A DNA stretch of 64,000 bases, taken from contig JAHLEZ010000008.1 of NCBI GenBank assembly GCA_020726505.1, positions 1 to 64,000 of the forward strand. The letters run 5' to 3'. Under the pieces are notes generated by a model that was not told the origin of the DNA, did not search any database, and saw only the letters and a list, made by a program, of their open reading frames with translations. The translations under genes were made by a program, and so were the position numbers. Shown here one piece after another: positions 11,839 through 23,200 of the stretch. Positions within the stretch are counted from its first letter, which is position 1; every line of letters starts with the position of its first letter. Source of the DNA: Leptodontidium sp. MPI-SDFR-AT-0119 (Eukaryota; Ascomycota; Leotiomycetes; Helotiales; Leptodontidiaceae).

Positions 11839-13638
11839 TCACGTAAGTAAAATCCTCAACGCATCGACCAAAACCTTCACATTGTGCTCCCCCATGTAAA
11901 TGTCCTTCGGCTTGTGTTTCGTTCCCATGAATTCATGCACAGCCATCTGAGCACTTCTGACGCTGTATTCGACCGTAAAGACTGTATCCTTCGGGACCTC
12001 GACATATTGTCCCAATAACGCGAGGTTTCTGCTTCCCTTCGGAAGAACCTCAGGTCGATCTCCGGCCTTCCGCGTCAAAAATTGGGAAGTGATGTAGGGC
12101 AACATGCAAGGGATCGTAATAACACCGTTCGCCAGCTCAGAAGGAAAGTTTAAATGTCCCAGGAGTTCCTGGAAGATCTCCTCTCCTGAACATTCGGACA
12201 TCGGTTTCCTAACGAAATCTCCTCCTTTGGAAGGGAACAGGCCATAGCCCCAGAATACTTCTGTGCTGGCTGCCTGGTTGATGAAATGCGGCTGATGGGG
12301 AACCACAATGCTCATCAGCCATGCACTATCTTTGAAGGTCATCAGTGCTCCGGTTCCAGATTTGTTTCCGGAAAACTTCTCGATTCTCTCGAGGAATTCT
12401 GGAGAGTGCAGTGTCGTAGTAAAGGACAGCCAGTTGCTTTCCTCGACTCGGGAGTAGAAATTTGCCGGGTTGCCAAATTGCTCGTAATGGGGATTGACTT
12501 CGGGATTGGCGAGGGATGACCAGAGTTGCCATGCTCCGTCGGGTGCACGAAGACCCATCTCTGGTGATGGAAGAGGTTTAGGCGGTTTGGTGTTAGATCC
12601 GATAGAAGATGCTGCTGTCATCGATCCCAGAGTCACAAAGACGATATCGTGTTTTTGGACATGGATGAGACCAGTTGCTCCTGACTTTGAAGACGCGAAA
12701 TGTATTTCATGAGCTGTGATCAAGTCATCGGGAGAGAACGACAGAGAAGTGACCTTTGTGTCTGCGTATCGTTAGCAATGGCGTTGGAAAGAGTGCAAGT
12801 GTTCCTACCATATCGAAACTCAACCCCCTGGGCTTTCAAGTAAGTTTCTATAGGAAGGATGATAGAATCGTATTGATTGTATGGCGTGCGGTCCACACCA
12901 GCTAGTGAGTTGATGCGGGGAAATTCTTGGACGAATCTATGCAAGTACCGCTTGAATTCGACTGCGCTGTGCCATGGCTCGAATGCAAACCTGCAATTTG
13001 TCAGAATTGAATGAGGTTCGTGGGAAGTAAACATACATGGTATCCCACATGTACCAGAATTTCGTATCAAAGAACTCGGGAGTGAAACACTCGCTAATTC
13101 TCTTCGAGCCCAGGGACTTTTCCGATTCCTCAGCAAGCTTGATTAAGTCCAGTCTTTCCTTGTTGTTCAATTCCATTCTCGTCACATCCATGATCTCCGG
13201 TCCGCTGGGACCTTTGGCGACTAGTCTGGCATGCGCATTCGTCTTGTGGGCAGGGATGGCATTGAACTCGTTGATTTCCTGCTTCACCGTCTTTTTAGGA
13301 TCGGTGAGAGATGGTACTCTGGAGAGTAGATCATAGGTACAGAGATAACTGAAGTTCAGCATTCTCCCACCACGTAAGATGTAGCCCGTTTCGGAGTTGC
13401 CTGCGCCGTCCATCGATCCGCCTGGAACTGGGCTAGATTCCAAGATGTGAATCTGAGATGTGGGGACCTTGGCATCGCGAATGAGATGGACTGCTGCTGC
13501 TAGAGAGGCAATCCCACTCCCGACGAGGTAGGCATTTGTTTGTTTGGGATCTCTGGTGGGCCTGCTGGGTTGTGATTTGCTGTAGTGGGGTCCCCGGAAG
13601 TAAGCTCCGTTTGCGTTGTATTCTGTGTAACTACTCAT
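11839..13638 (-). CDS. Oleate hydratase (MCRA family, FAD-binding), three exons
   Basis: Joining exons 13638-13037, 12990-12809 and 12761-11839 gives a 568-residue frame (1707 nt with stop). The introns are 46 and 47 nt with GTATGT/GTAGGA donors and TTGCAG/ACGCAG acceptors, and both restore the frame. The family adds water to the cis-9 double bond of unsaturated fatty acids, giving 10-hydroxy acids. Near residues 35-75 the Rossmann motif reads VGSGIASLAAA, and it is followed by the family motifs PGGSMDGAG and LRGGRML. The length fits the family. In the well-studied bacterial enzymes the loop reads RGGREM with a catalytic Glu; here that position is Met. This matches the variant loop I recall for actinobacterial subgroup enzymes (HFam3, Rhodococcus OhyRe), so the gene is not necessarily inactive. 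There are no frameshifts or RIP stops, so it looks functional. The start is the first ATG after an upstream stop. Confidence 0.9.
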
Positions 13639-14261
13639 ATCGATTTAATCGTGTTGTTTTGTGTTAGATTGATTTTATGTGAAGAGGAGAAGATCCAGCG
13701 GACCCATGTTGTTATTATAGAAAAGCGTTTTCCTTGGCATGCGGTGATAGAAGAGGCGCGTTACCATCACCTGAGAGTTAAGCGAGTTGCAGCAGCCCGC
13801 CGACAGCACCTGTTTTTAAACCTCATAAGACGCCAAACATCACAAGCAACGCGTGAGAGAGTGATGTATGAATCATTGGTATCTCCTGAGAATCGAGTTC
13901 ACTTGTATGGAATACCGAGGGTTCGCAACGGGAAGGATCACTTCAAGTTCTAAAGTCACGCCACCTATTCATTGTCACCCTCATCTGATGTCTTGGGTTC
14001 GCAAGCAAATCGCAACCTCAGGGGTAAAGATACTTGAACCATCTTAGTAGTCTAAGTTAAGGCAAAACGTTTCTACAGGTGATTTTACTTACAGAGGTTC
14101 CAGCCTCACTTGTACTAATTTTCTTTGAAACAAGATATATAACTAGGACCCAGGGTGTCACGAACGGGTAGAAACCAGCACATGGATGTCGTTTTAGGGG
14201 TCTTGTAAGCAACATCCTTGATACTTCTATTTAGCCAGCAAGTATTGCAGAGCTCTAGACT
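13639..14261. other. Upstream region of the oleate hydratase gene
   Basis: Contains the 5' flank of the minus-strand oleate hydratase. The plus-strand frame 13585-13953 overlaps the gene start and has no family resemblance, so I treat it as a shadow. No other feature is recognised. Confidence 0.4.
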
Positions 14262-14739
14262 TCATACAGCGCTAGACATCATAAACAGAAAACAGTCGAG
14301 GTAAGAAGGATACTTTGATCGGCCTCCTCTGATCTGGCTCGATGTTGAATCGACTGGATGGAATATCTCGATAAACAAGTCGAAATGTTGGCTCCTGAAT
14401 TCTATCACCGGGTTCCACTTGAGGTCGATGCTAGTTTGATTCATGTCGAAGATATTGCCACTTGTGGCAACGTTTTTCTGCCGAGTCGGGTGACCAATAT
14501 CTCCAGAGCGTCGTCTCGCCATACGTGTCCGAGCTCTGGAGAACTTTTGGGATGGCCGCTATCTCGTCTCCAGCTTCTGCTCTTATAAGCTCAGGCTTCG
14601 CCTCTGCGATTTTGATGTCTTCGAATTCCTCAGACCCGTGCTTAATTTTGGTAGAGTCTAGAGTATTAGTTTCGAAAAGCTCATAAAATTGACCATCCTG
14701 TAGACTTCGCAGAGCACGAATATGGCCACAATCTTTCAT
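14262..14739 (-). CDS. Doubtful hypothetical ORFs in overlapping frames
   Basis: An ATG at 14739 opens a 102-codon frame to 14431. A second frame continues at 14522-14262 in another register. Together they might be one frameshifted or spliced gene of about 150 residues, since the base composition is normal. I see no intron with good signals and no family resemblance. Confidence 0.2.
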
Positions 14740-14899
14740 TTTATGATGTACTCTCCAGTATTTTACTAGGCTCAGGAAAAAGGTATTTCTGGAAGTCTGC
14801 AGTAATTAAGTTTTCAACATCATGATATGAAAAGTTTGCTTGCACGGTTTGCTCGTTGTGCGGGCCTCCGAATGCAGCTTTCTTTCCACTATAAAATCC

Positions 14900-17137
14900 T
14901 AGTGAGATCTGTCAACTCGGGCTTTCTATTGTTTTCCTTACCTTTCGCAACGTAATGGAAAGAGATCTGGGGGAGGCCGTTGCGCTAAGTCCCCCCCACC
15001 ATTCGAGCCACCCCCTTATTCGGGCCACCTCGCTTAGCACACCGCCACTTTTATTAACTTAACTTCAATAATTAATAATTATCTTATTCCTTTATTAATT
15101 TCTCTAATTTTTCCATTTAAGCTGAGAAGATTATGAAGTCAAAATATACTAAGTACGATGTGCTCTAAGCTATTAATGTAGTCAAAAATGGCAAGTCCGA
15201 ACGTTGCGCTTTAATTGAGTAGGGTATTTTAAGGTTTACTCTTTAACGTCGAATCCACAACCTAAACACTTATTAAGAAGCTGCTAGTCACTTGCAAAGG
15301 CTACCCCCGGTGTTAGAGGACCGTCTTACGTATTAGATTTTGACTTAAGAGATATTAGGGTTTAGCGTTACTTATGCGCAGGTACGGCTTTATAGGACTC
15401 GGTTTTGTGTACTTTAAGGGGACCCCTCTCTACTCGGAAAATAATAAGTACAACGGGTTTTTAAGCGGAATCCGATTCTTAGTACTAAGAAGTAATATCC
15501 TATTGATTTTTTACGTGTTAAAAACGTAATTACTGAAGTTATTAAGCCTTAGTTTCAGAAATGAGATTCTACTTATTAAGGCAATTCTACCTGAAAGTCA
15601 ATGAAATATGAACGAAGTAGGAATTTTGAAAGGCTTTGGAGTTAATAGATTAGTTATTAACTATATATAACAACGTTTTATTTAATAGAAACAGCCTGGT
15701 TCTTAGAATTGGACCTCGTTTATAAAATGTGTCTCTGTAATTGGCAAGAAAACTACTCCACTTGTAATATAATATATAAGGGAAAATCGGTCTAATAATA
15801 ATAGTTTCTAGTAGATATTAATTAAGTTAAGTCATAATAATTTATAGCGACAGAGAATAAGTAGACAAATAATACTACTGTATTAAAATAATTAGAAAAG
15901 GTCTTTATTCCTTAGACATAACCACGTGATTAAAAACCTTAATTACTAGTTCTAGACGGCTATAGAAGTTATAAGACTACGGAATTCTTATAAAGGTGCT
16001 TAGAATATAACATATTTGTATTGTTTTTACTTACATATACGTCGTATGTCTTATAACCTTTAGATTTATTAATTTTCTCTCCTCTCAAAGCAGCTTACTA
16101 GAAACACTTTAACCTTTTAGTATTAATGACTAATTCTACTCTAATTAATAAGCGTAACTTCTTAATATACTATTATAAGGCGCGGCAAGAGAGCTTGACA
16201 AGTATAAATATCAAAGCTAGCTAGAGAGCTAGTGGCTTATAGCCAGTGGCTATAATAAAACTACTTATAAGCTAATTACTATTAGAGAATAGTAATCAAG
16301 AGCTAAAAACTAGTGCCCCCAAGGACTTTTAAGCTACCGAGGAAGTGAAAGAATCATTAATTATATAGTCTACTCTAAAGACTAATAAAGAACTCCGGTT
16401 ATAGCTCAACACTTTATTTAATTCATCACATAACAATTTTCTAACACGCCGATTACTTTTTAATAAGGCTATTAAAGCTTTTAATCAGAAGGATTTCGTA
16501 TTAAGACAGGCAGAGTTAAAGATACAGTAATTAGAAGCTAAAGTAAATCAATTACAGCCACAGAAAAAAAAAGAGAGTACAAACTAGTCCAAATTCTAAG
16601 TTTGCAGATATTCAAGCCATTTATAGAGCCCAAATTGTAGCTAGAGATCAAGAAATTATACCTATTAATTCAGATTTAACAGGAGATTCTAATACGACAG
16701 AAGATTACATAGAAATTAAAGCGTTATAGAGTTATTAAGTGTTATTTGAAAAGTGAGGCGAAAATGTGGGGTGGCCCGAATGGTGAGGGGGGGGGGACTT
16801 ACTCTCCACTTTTGGCCAAGTATTTGCCGCTCTCCACGGCCGGTTTTTTCGAGAACCTCTCTCGCTACTACGATACCACGTCTTTCGTCAACTTAAGTAC
16901 CGCCGCCAGGAAGCTTGTAGTAGTTGCCTTGGTGATATGGATTAAAGCGAAATAGTTGGTCGTCGGATTGAAGAGGATGACGCGGACAGCAAGGCCATCA
17001 ACGTAGGTGGCGTCGAGATCTTTCTGGCCAATTGCCTTGGTGGGTACAGACTCCTTGCAACCATTGGGGTGGGCTTTTTGAGACATTCTGGATAGTGAGG
17101 TTAGTTTATTTGAGATGAAGATAAGGCTTGGGGGCAT
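14900..17137 (-). pseudogene. Nudix hydrolase gene, split by a transposon and frameshifted
   Basis: The first part starts at ATG 17137 (or 17086) and reads a Nudix-like N-terminal domain containing KDLDATYVDGLAVRVILFNP, then HITK. After HITK the register must shift by one base to continue with NYYKLPGGGT. A TAA follows inside the Nudix box, and then VVAREVLEKTG, which is the REVLE-x2-G core. At 16800-16801 the frame meets the pogo-like element 14988-16799. On the other side of the element (14985 downwards) the protein resumes with LPQISFHYVAK and PELTDLT, typical of the C-terminal half of fungal Nudix proteins. So one ancestral gene was interrupted at a TA. It has at least a frameshift, a nonsense codon and the insertion, and is surely non-functional. 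Further decay at the 3' end makes the last residues unclear. Confidence 0.75.
14988..16799 (+). mobile_element. Fot1/pogo-like (Tc1-mariner) DNA transposon A, 1812 bp, RIP-degraded
   Basis: Imperfect terminal inverted repeats start AGTCCCCCCC(A)CC at both ends and share ATTCGGGCCACC further in. The element is flanked by TA (14986-14987 and 16800-16801), the target of this superfamily. On the plus strand a stop-ridden transposase can be followed. It has an N-terminal pogo-type helix-turn-helix segment near 15130-15330 (KNGKSER motif) and, near 16030-16100, the DDE-domain block SYVLQPLDLSIFSPLKAAYRK-like. A second, inverted copy is the outer layer of the nest at 38292-61043. It inserted into a Nudix gene. 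Confidence 0.85.
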
Positions 17138-17404
17138 TTACTCGAGATTTCCCTTTCTGGGCGATGGATTCTGAGTCTCGTGTTGCAGTCCTTGGACGGC
17201 GCTACTTTCTCTTGGTGGAATTTGTGATAGTTTTAGATATTTCTAGAGAGTTAGAAGGTTCGGGAGATTTTTATCTAATGAAAGCGAAGAGGCGCGGCGG
17301 AAGTGAAGTGAAACCTTGCTCAACGTCACACGACATAGAAAAAGCGAATGGCAGGGATCGCGCGTGTAAGTGAATATCCTCTTCTGAGATTCAGAACGAA
17401 TATT

Positions 17405-18055
17405 ATTCTGTTTCTTGATCCTTCTCTTTCGAAGCTGACTGCACAGTGCCAAGCTTCTTCAACAGACCAATCTTCCCGATATTCCTAACCCTACTAGTGT
17501 TATTAATAGCAACGACCTAATGTAAGCAGCATAGAACTATTCCACACTCCTAATAGCCTCCAATAATGCAGGCAATTCTCCTTTCCCATCTTCCCTCATT
17601 CTAGTCTGCACCGAAGCCTGAATAGTGGCAGTGATAGGAAGGAACATGGCTCTTCCGAGCCCAGCGAACGTCTGGAACATTGCACTAGCGACACTCTGAT
17701 CTTTGCGTGGCAGGGCTTGGGTCGTGAAAAGTCCAAGCCATGGATATACTGTATCAGCTCTAATACCGGCAAGACACATTGTTGGGAGGCCGTATGCCTA
17801 GTAGCTTGTCGATGGTGGAATGGGGACGGCGAGGAGGACATTGGAGAGGGTGCCAAATGTGAGACCGACAACGAGGATGTAGTTCCCCCCGATCCGGTCG
17901 AGTAAATAGCCGGAGCCCAAGGTAGCAAGTACTGCGATGAGTTAGTGGTGATCTGAGGAAGGCGGGTGGGGAGTATCATACTGCCAAAGATCCCAAGTGG
18001 GATGAAACGAGTGTGGTTTGAATAGGCGATTTGCCTTGATAGTCTTGGTAACAGA
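17405..18055 (-). pseudogene. MFS multidrug-type transporter, 3' fragment, decayed
   Basis: On the minus strand the sequence reads YQGKSPIQTT, a one-base shift, then RFIPLGIFG. After an intron (donor GTATGATA, acceptor CGCAG) it gives LATLGSGYLLDRIGG, a stretch ending TSY-stop-AYGLP, and then YPWLGLFTTQALPRKDQS. This order matches the C-terminal half of fungal drug:H+ antiporter-type MFS proteins. In-frame TAG codons stand where TGG would be expected (after TSY, and after IRSVE, where the family has VEWF). The 5' half is missing, with the break near 18050 where repeat-like sequence begins. The family transports small molecules across the plasma membrane, but this copy cannot make a transporter. 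Confidence 0.7.
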
Positions 18056-18095
18056 ACACAACTTTTCTTTTCTTCGTCCTAAGGTCGGTTAGTAA

Positions 18096-18180
18096 GCTCA
18101 CCGCTTCTACTCAGGCGATACTCACCCTCGGCTCACCCTCTCCTCACCCAGCTCACCCAGCTCACCTGAGTAACCTGAGC
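18096..18180. repeat. CTCACCC-rich short repeat tract
   Basis: Repeated CTCACC(C) units at intervals of about 9-15 bases, including two adjacent AGCTCACCC units. It lies between the broken MFS gene and the FluG-like gene. Role unknown. Confidence 0.5.
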
Positions 18181-19305
18181 AACCCCTAAGCAGTACCCAC
18201 TTCTCACTCACGTATTTAATCTCTAATTAGGCTAGATATAGACTAGGGCCATTTCATTTCATTTTTGTTAAGCTTTGGCGATAATCCCTAGGAAGATTAA
18301 ACAGGCTCCCAAGGATCCCGGACTAGATCGTCATGAAAATAAATCCACGCTATATTATAAGTAATCGCCCACGGCAGTAGAGTATAAAGGTCTCATTTAA
18401 GAGGGAGATTTACTACTATTTTTTATAAACCCTCTTCCTATCTCTATTTACAACCCGAATTTCGTTAATTACCAGGCCATTTCTAATCTCTCTTTTTAGA
18501 CAATATCACATACTTCACGTTACTTTAATTCTCTTTATTTCTTTACTCTACTTTCACTACTACAAGGCTCTTCACGATACTAAACACAAATCACCGAAAT
18601 ATTTCTTTAAGAAAGCCCGCGAAAATGGCTCTAAGAAAAACAAAGATACTCTTATTACTAGAAAAGAGGTAAAGAAAAAGCCCGAAGACGTAACTTTAAA
18701 GACGTACCGCCGTATATTACAAATGTAAAAACAATAAGGTAGCGAGACATGTCTAATACGTAGTTCACAGGTATAAAATCGACCATCCTAGTGCTACTCT
18801 GTATAATATTAAAACACTACAAGATTTTACTATAGACATAACATATAGTATTAATAAGGCTTTTGGCGATCTGATAGTAAGTATAAGTATAGTTGTTATA
18901 TACTTAAAGGATCTTTCTAGCGGCTTAAAAGACGACGGTTAACTAAAACTTAATAAACAATTGACGATTAATACTAGAAATGTACGTGATCCCGCCTCTC
19001 CTAGAAGTTCAAATTCTAATCATTAACACGTTTTAGTTTATATAAGGTCCTTTACTCGAAAAACTCGGAATGGAACGTCGAAAGCGAGAGAGGAGATATA
19101 GTGCAATAGTTCACTTTAAACGCCTTAGACTCAACTCTAGCGATGTGATTGGAACGTATACTCGAAGCCAGGGATTAGACTAAATCTCTGGGGTGAGATC
19201 TAGGCAAATGTCTTCTCGTCATTGAGATTAGGAGAGTATATTGAATCCACTTGCCGACCTAGTTCTAGTCGTGGCCTCTATTATCGAGTAAGTCTACTAG
19301 TATAT

Positions 19306-20007
19306 TGTTACGACCTACGATGCGCCTTGTATTCTAACCGACACGAGCTCGTAGCATCGCTGGCTATGCGACGGCGCTAAGCCCAATAAGGAAGACTAAG
19401 TAGCGAGCCTGCGACATATTGACGTGAATAGCACTTGACTACGCTAGGCCCTATTAGTGAAAAGAAGTGATACTTGGTGTGAATGATGATTCTATTATAG
19501 AGGGGATTTCTAGGTCTATATAACTACTCTAGCTTATCACGTGTGTATTCGCTTAGGTAGCCGAATTAGGTAAATGTAAGCTCAAACGAGCTCAAACGAG
19601 TCTTTACCAAATACAGTTGCTTTCCGGTAGTTTGAGACGTAGAGCCCGGAGCTTCGTACAACCACTGTTTTAGCCTAGGAAAGCCGTGTATCAGAAGCCT
19701 TGGATTCCATAGCTGTAACCTGTGGACGTCAGAGCTTTGTATCAGACGTATGTGGCTTGTTTTAAGCTATTTCCGGCTAATTAGGCCTAGAATAGGTTTT
19801 ATTGAGTATATAAGCGAGCTTTAAGCGAGGTAGTTATATTATAATCTTTATAATTAGGAAGGTCCTTTATATATATATACTCGAGCCCTCCCTTATAGAG
19901 AGCTCTCCTTTCTTCCTTGTCTTTTCTTCTCGATTCTAAGCGTAACTAGAGGCTTAAATATAAAACTAAAGTCTACTCGCCGTATTAACCTCTTATTAGC
20001 CGTAATA
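19306..20007 (+). repeat. 5' LTR of Gypsy-B, interrupted by C-family LTR
   Basis: Starts TGTTACGACC and ends CCGTAATA. Removing the insert 19458-19852 plus one copy of its ATTAG duplication leaves 302 bp, exactly the size of the 3' LTR. Confidence 0.85.
19458..19852 (+). mobile_element. C-family solo LTR inserted in the Gypsy-B 5' LTR
   Basis: 395 bp beginning TGAAAAGAAG and ending CTTTATA (TG...TA, probably TG...CA before RIP), flanked by ATTAG on both sides (19453-19457 and 19853-19857). The uninterrupted 3' LTR of the same element shows the empty site. It shares most of its length with 7846-8225 and contains a short local duplication of GCTCAAACGA. Confidence 0.8.
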
Positions 20008-20299
20008 TAAAAAAATACTAATACCCCTTTATTATAAAGTGTTATATTTCACTTAATCTTACGCTTTATTAACTTGCTTTTATAATAAGTTAATAATAAG
20101 CCTTAATACCTTAACTTATTCGATAGATAAGTCCTTCTTTGCCCTAATAATAAACTGTCTTAAAGAAAGTTAGATATTTTCTCGCGATTAACTTACTTTA
20201 CTATAACTTAACGCTCGTCGCGGTTTTAAACGTATATTTAATTAATAAATTAATTAATAACCTCAAATACTTTATTACTCTACTTTATTATTACTACTA

Positions 20300-23200
20300 A
20301 CTTCTCCCCCTTGTCAGCGAAGCTCTAAAGAAAGAAGCGCCCTTATACGACTAGGCTTTATTAACACCCTTATCCCTTTAGTAGAGACCCTCTTAGAGGA
20401 ACCGAACAACTTTAACGAATTCGACTTAAACTTAAAGGACAAACCCTAGCGTTTTTTCGACGTATCACTAAAGCCTACTAATATAAAAGGCCTTACCCCC
20501 GCTTAATAAGCTAAGGTAAATTAATTAATTAAGGACTCCGTTAGTTTTATTATCGCCGCCGCTGTCATATAAGCCTTCACTTAATATATTATTAATAACC
20601 CTCGCTAAGAGACTTATATTCCTCCCCCTTTTAATTAATTAATACGTACTCTTACGGTGGACCTCTAGCCTACCGCCGACTATTACCTCCTTAAGCTAAA
20701 CCCTGCCATCCCTGCCGTTAAGCTTAATAAGGTCAAGTACCCCTGTACCCCCTTTAGCGACTATAAAGACAAAATTAAATACGACGCCTAAAAGATAAAT
20801 ATAAAGCTCTTTATTTAAAAGTACTTAAATAACTTCTTTACTAACGAATCGTAAGTTTATATTTACTTTAAATATATAAAGGAAAAGGCTAAGACTATTA
20901 TCTTTTAATAAATATACCCCGACTTCGCTAGAGACTATATAACTCTTAATAAGTTCTTAGCCGTCTTAGACCGCGAGTTACGAAATATTACTACTATATA
21001 AGTTAATGCGCAGGCTACTACTACTACTTATAAAGCCCCTTAAGTCTCTTTTAATAACGCTAACGACTCGCGTAGTATATTAAAGAAGGAGAACTAGTGT
21101 ATTACTTCCCTTACGCCGGCTAATATAGCGTGGAGACCCCTAACCTTAACTTTAAGATAGTCATTAAATGTCCGCTAACGTACGCCTTCTCTTTTACTTA
21201 TCTTACGCCGACTTAAGTCCCTTATATTCCCTCTTATACTTAAGGACGTCTTTTTCGACACTTGTCTCTATTATAATAAGACTAACTATTAAGCTAGCGA
21301 TTGTCTTAAGCGCCGTAGAGACTAAGCTCTTAATAAGTCGATTTCTTAATTAGTCGTCGGCGAGGATTTAAAGACTAACGAGTTATTAAAAAACTCTTAG
21401 GCTATAATAAAAACTTATACCTTAATATAAGCTATAACTTATAAAAGGACTTAGTATTTAATTTCCGTGCTTTTATTAGAGGACGACAATTCTTAATTAG
21501 TATTAAATTAAGAAGGAATAAATTTTTTATTAAGATACTTATATATATTTGTCGTTATACTCGGGTGGTACCACTGATTCCGGTGAAGAATCGACACACA
21601 AGAGGGGTAAAATCCTGCAGTGGTATGTGTGTGTATTCAAAAAGAAGGGGAACTCTGTACGGGAGCCCCCCCTCATATACTCGTTAGGCGAGCATATGAC
21701 TAAAACGTGACTATTAAACCAACAATATTAATAATAAAGTTAATATTTTTAGTATTATTAAAACCTCTTTTATATATTAACTCGTTAAGTAATTTAATAT
21801 TTCCTTTATATCCCTCCCTTAACTAATCGTCTTAACTAGTTATAATAATAAGAAAGGCAAGCTAATTAATACAGCTATTTTACTTACTTTAATAATTAAC
21901 CGCCGACGAATTAACTTCCCCTTTTTAGTAATTAACTTAAGAAACACTAACGTCTTAATTAATTAAAAGTTTCTTAAGTATTATAACTTAAAGTAGTTAT
22001 ATTTAAAGAACTGTAATTAGCTAAAATAACTATTAAATATACCCGTTTAGCCGTACTTTGACTAATAAGTCTTCGTTAATATTAATTATTCTAACAAGCT
22101 AATTGTTAAGTCTTATTAATTTAATATAAAACAAAGGGATACTCTTTTAAATATAAATAACTATTATTAGAAGTAAGTTAAACTTGCGGCACTCGACAAT
22201 TCCCTTAAGATAAAAGTCTTTATACGACTTACTATTAGCGTCTCGCCGACTCGACCCTTAAGCTTTATTAGAGAAGTTAAAGAGCGCCTACGTATTATAA
22301 AAGATTAATTAACTCTTCGACATCTTAAGATCCGGGACTATTACTTAAGGAAAAAGAGCTTATAGAGCCTCCCCGGCAAATCACTAACTAAAGGCGCTTA
22401 CTATAAAGATCTTCCTTATATTAGTAGCAGCGATATCTATAACGTACTTTTAACTTAAGAAAGCCAAGAAAAATAAAGTAAGAACCTTTATAATATTAAT
22501 ATATAAGATTAATTAAGAGTTAACTCGTCGCCGGCGAGAGGCCTTAAACTAATTAAATATTAAGCTTACATTAATAAATAGAGACTTAACCTTAAAAGAG
22601 GCTTTAAAGGCTAAGTACGCGCAAAATAACAAGCTAATAAGTAAGAAGTTCTTAATAGAGTATTAAGAATATACTCTTCTCTTCTCTTGGCGAGCCTCTG
22701 ACGAGCTACTAACGTATTACTAAGGCGTAAACTACTAAATCGAGCTTACTAAGGAGAACGACTTGTCCTTTAAACTTCTTTAGCGTATAACTAAAGAATA
22801 ATTATTAAAGACTAAGTAATATATTATTAATAACTTATATAAAGGTTTTATTAAGCCCTCTAGCGTATTACATATAGCCCTTATTCTCTTTACTAAGAAA
22901 GTCGACGGTAGTCTTTAGTTATACGTCGACTATTAAAAGTTAAATGTCTTATTAAAGAAGGACTCGTACTTAATCCCCTTAATCAATGAGATAATAGTAT
23001 ATATTTATAAAGCAAAGGTCTTTATAAAGTTTAATATTTAATAAGCTTTTTATTATATTCGTATGTCCCTTAAGAGCGAAGCTTATATAACCTTTTGTAC
23101 TTAATACAAGATATATAAGTATAAAGTTCTCCTTTTTGGGCTTATAAATAGTCCGGCGACTTTTTAGCGATTTATTAATAATATTTTTATAAAGTACTTT

